Source: Rhizobium binae
GTDB taxonomy: Bacteria; Pseudomonadota; Alphaproteobacteria; Rhizobiales; Rhizobiaceae
Length of the DNA: 64,000 nt
Direction: 5' to 3'
Assembly: GCF_017357225.1 (NCBI RefSeq)
Contig: NZ_CP071607.1
Coordinates: 1 to 64,000, forward strand
The notes beneath the pieces are model-generated. The model did not search any database and had not been told where the DNA came from. It worked only from the letters and a program-made list of their open reading frames with translations. The position numbers and the translations under genes were made by a program. The stretch's first letter is position 1. Each line of letters opens with the position of its first letter. Below are positions 63,129 to 64,000 of this stretch, piece after piece.

Positions 63129-64000
63129 CTATTTGTAGGGATCTGCCGCATCGCGCAAGCCGTCTCCCAGAAAGTTGAACGCCAAAATGACAAGAACAAC
63201 AGGAATGATCGGAAAGAGCAGCCAAGGATAGAAGGCGATGACGCTGACGCTTTTTGCCTCGGTCAGCAGAATGCCCCAGCTGGTGATCGGTGGGCGGAGA
63301 CCGAGGCCGAGGAAGGAGAGTGCGGTCTCGCCGAGGATCATGCCGGGGATCGAAATCGTGGCCGAAGCAATGAGATGCGACATGAAGCCCGGCACCAGAT
63401 GGCGGCCGATGATGCGCGGCGTGCTGGCGCCCATCAGCTGGGCGGCCTGCACGTAATCCTCCTCACGCAGCGCCAGCAGCTTGGAGCGCACGGCACGCGC
63501 TAACCCGGTCCAATCGATAATGCCGAGGATGACGGTGATGCCGAAATAGATAACGATCGGGCTCCAGGTCACCGGCATGATGGCGGCGAGCGCCATCCAG
63601 AGCGGCAGGCTCGGCAGCGATTGCAATACTTCGATGAGGCGCTGGACGATGAGATCGAAAACGCCGCCCCAGTAACCGGCAAGGCCGCCGATGACGATGC
63701 CGAGCACGAAGCTGATCGCGATGCCGATAAGACCGATCGTCAGCGATATCCGCGCGCCGTAGAGGATGCGCGAGAGCACGTCGCGGCCTAGCCGGTCGGT
63801 GCCGAGCAGGAACATCTGGCCGCCGATCGCCGGGCAGACGAGGTGATAGTCCGAGGCGACGACGCCCCAGAATTTATAGGAATCGCCGCGGCAGAAGAAA
63901 CGGATTGGCTGCACGTCGTTCGGCTTGTCGACATAGATGCGGTGCAGCGTGTCGAGATCGAGCGTCATGCTGCGGCCGTAGACGAAGGGGCCGACGAAGC
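63129..64000 (-). CDS. Oligopeptide/glycoside-type ABC permease (OppC/DppC family), 5' part outside the window
   Basis: The visible part has at least 290 residues; the reading frame continues through the window edge (FVGPFVYGRS precedes the ATG at 63968). The DppC-type pattern is clear: LLGTDRLGRDVLSRILYGAR, a five- to six-span permease domain, the EAA-like loop AAQLMGASTPRIIGRHLVP and LSFLGLGLRPPITSWG near the end. It imports peptides, opines or oligosaccharides with partners expected further right. Confidence 0.9.
   Translation of the reverse strand, partial: FVGPFVYGRSMTLDLDTLHRIYVDKPNDVQPIRFFCRGDSYKFWGVVASDYHLVCPAIGGQMFLLGTDRLGRDVLSRILYGARISLTIGLIGIAISFVLGIVIGGLAGYWGGVFDLIVQRLIEVLQSLPSLPLWMALAAIMPVTWSPIVIYFGITVILGIIDWTGLARAVRSKLLALREEDYVQAAQLMGASTPRIIGRHLVPGFMSHLIASATISIPGMILGETALSFLGLGLRPPITSWGILLTEAKSVSVIAFYPWLLFPIIPVVLVILAFNFLGDGLRDAADPYK

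Noticed and set aside
1..64000. CRISPR array, tRNA or rRNA genes, prophage modules
   Set aside because: No regularly spaced repeats, no cloverleaf-like or rRNA-like sequence and no phage structural genes were noticed.

Overview
The window looks like the first 64 kb of a large plasmid or chromid of a Rhizobium species, most likely the R. leguminosarum / R. etli group. It opens exactly on the start codon of a complete repABC cassette, so the replicon was probably numbered from repA. It also carries a plasmid-type DUF1612 gene, mosaic palindromic repeats of the RIME kind, and uniformly high-GC coding sequence. The species assignment is inference from gene content.

Layout. 1-3567: repA-repB-(antisense ctRNA)-repC. 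3739-6670: a DUF1612/HTH gene cut after codon 15 by a complete IS66-type element (3784-5576) with an exact 8-bp target duplication. 6791-9294: a stress unit of ECF sigma factor, anti-sigma factor and Bax-inhibitor-1 membrane protein behind an ECF-type promoter, with a divergent small protein. 9312-12296: a copper P-type ATPase and its MerR regulator behind a CueR-type promoter. 12368-24184: maltooligosyltrehalose synthase, then envelope genes (PBP1C overlapping a giant alpha-2-macroglobulin, periplasmic MsrA, an L,D-transpeptidase). 24483-32089: a lone receiver protein, a TetR/MFS efflux pair, an ACS-type MFS carrier, two LacI regulators and two small genes. 32279-36316: two ABC half-exporters with the asymmetric motifs of a heterodimer. 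36670-41412: a NitT/TauT-type ABC importer, a PrpF-type tautomerase and a divergent LysR gene. 41786-44949: a PAS-PAS hybrid histidine kinase and an acyltransferase. 45056-51803: cyoABCD plus SURF1 (bo3-type quinol oxidase) and a divergent MHS carrier. 51880-54899: a scarred stretch with an alpha/beta hydrolase, an IS30 remnant, a TetR/oxidoreductase pair around a 43-bp palindrome, and a dead ParE toxin. 55141-63032: a phosphatase, then a leftward set of three glycosyltransferases, a motif-degenerate ABC protein and a cyclic-nucleotide-binding protein. 63129-64000: the end of an OppC/DppC-type permease that runs off the window.

The most interesting locus is 55964-63032. Three glycosyltransferases are packed head to tail with a 904-residue ABC-exporter-like protein. 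In that protein the Walker A lysine, the ABC signature, the Walker B acid pair and probably the H-loop are replaced, and a Q-loop-region motif occurs three times. I infer an envelope or secreted-glycan system with a pseudo-ATPase component. No tRNA, rRNA or CRISPR array was seen.
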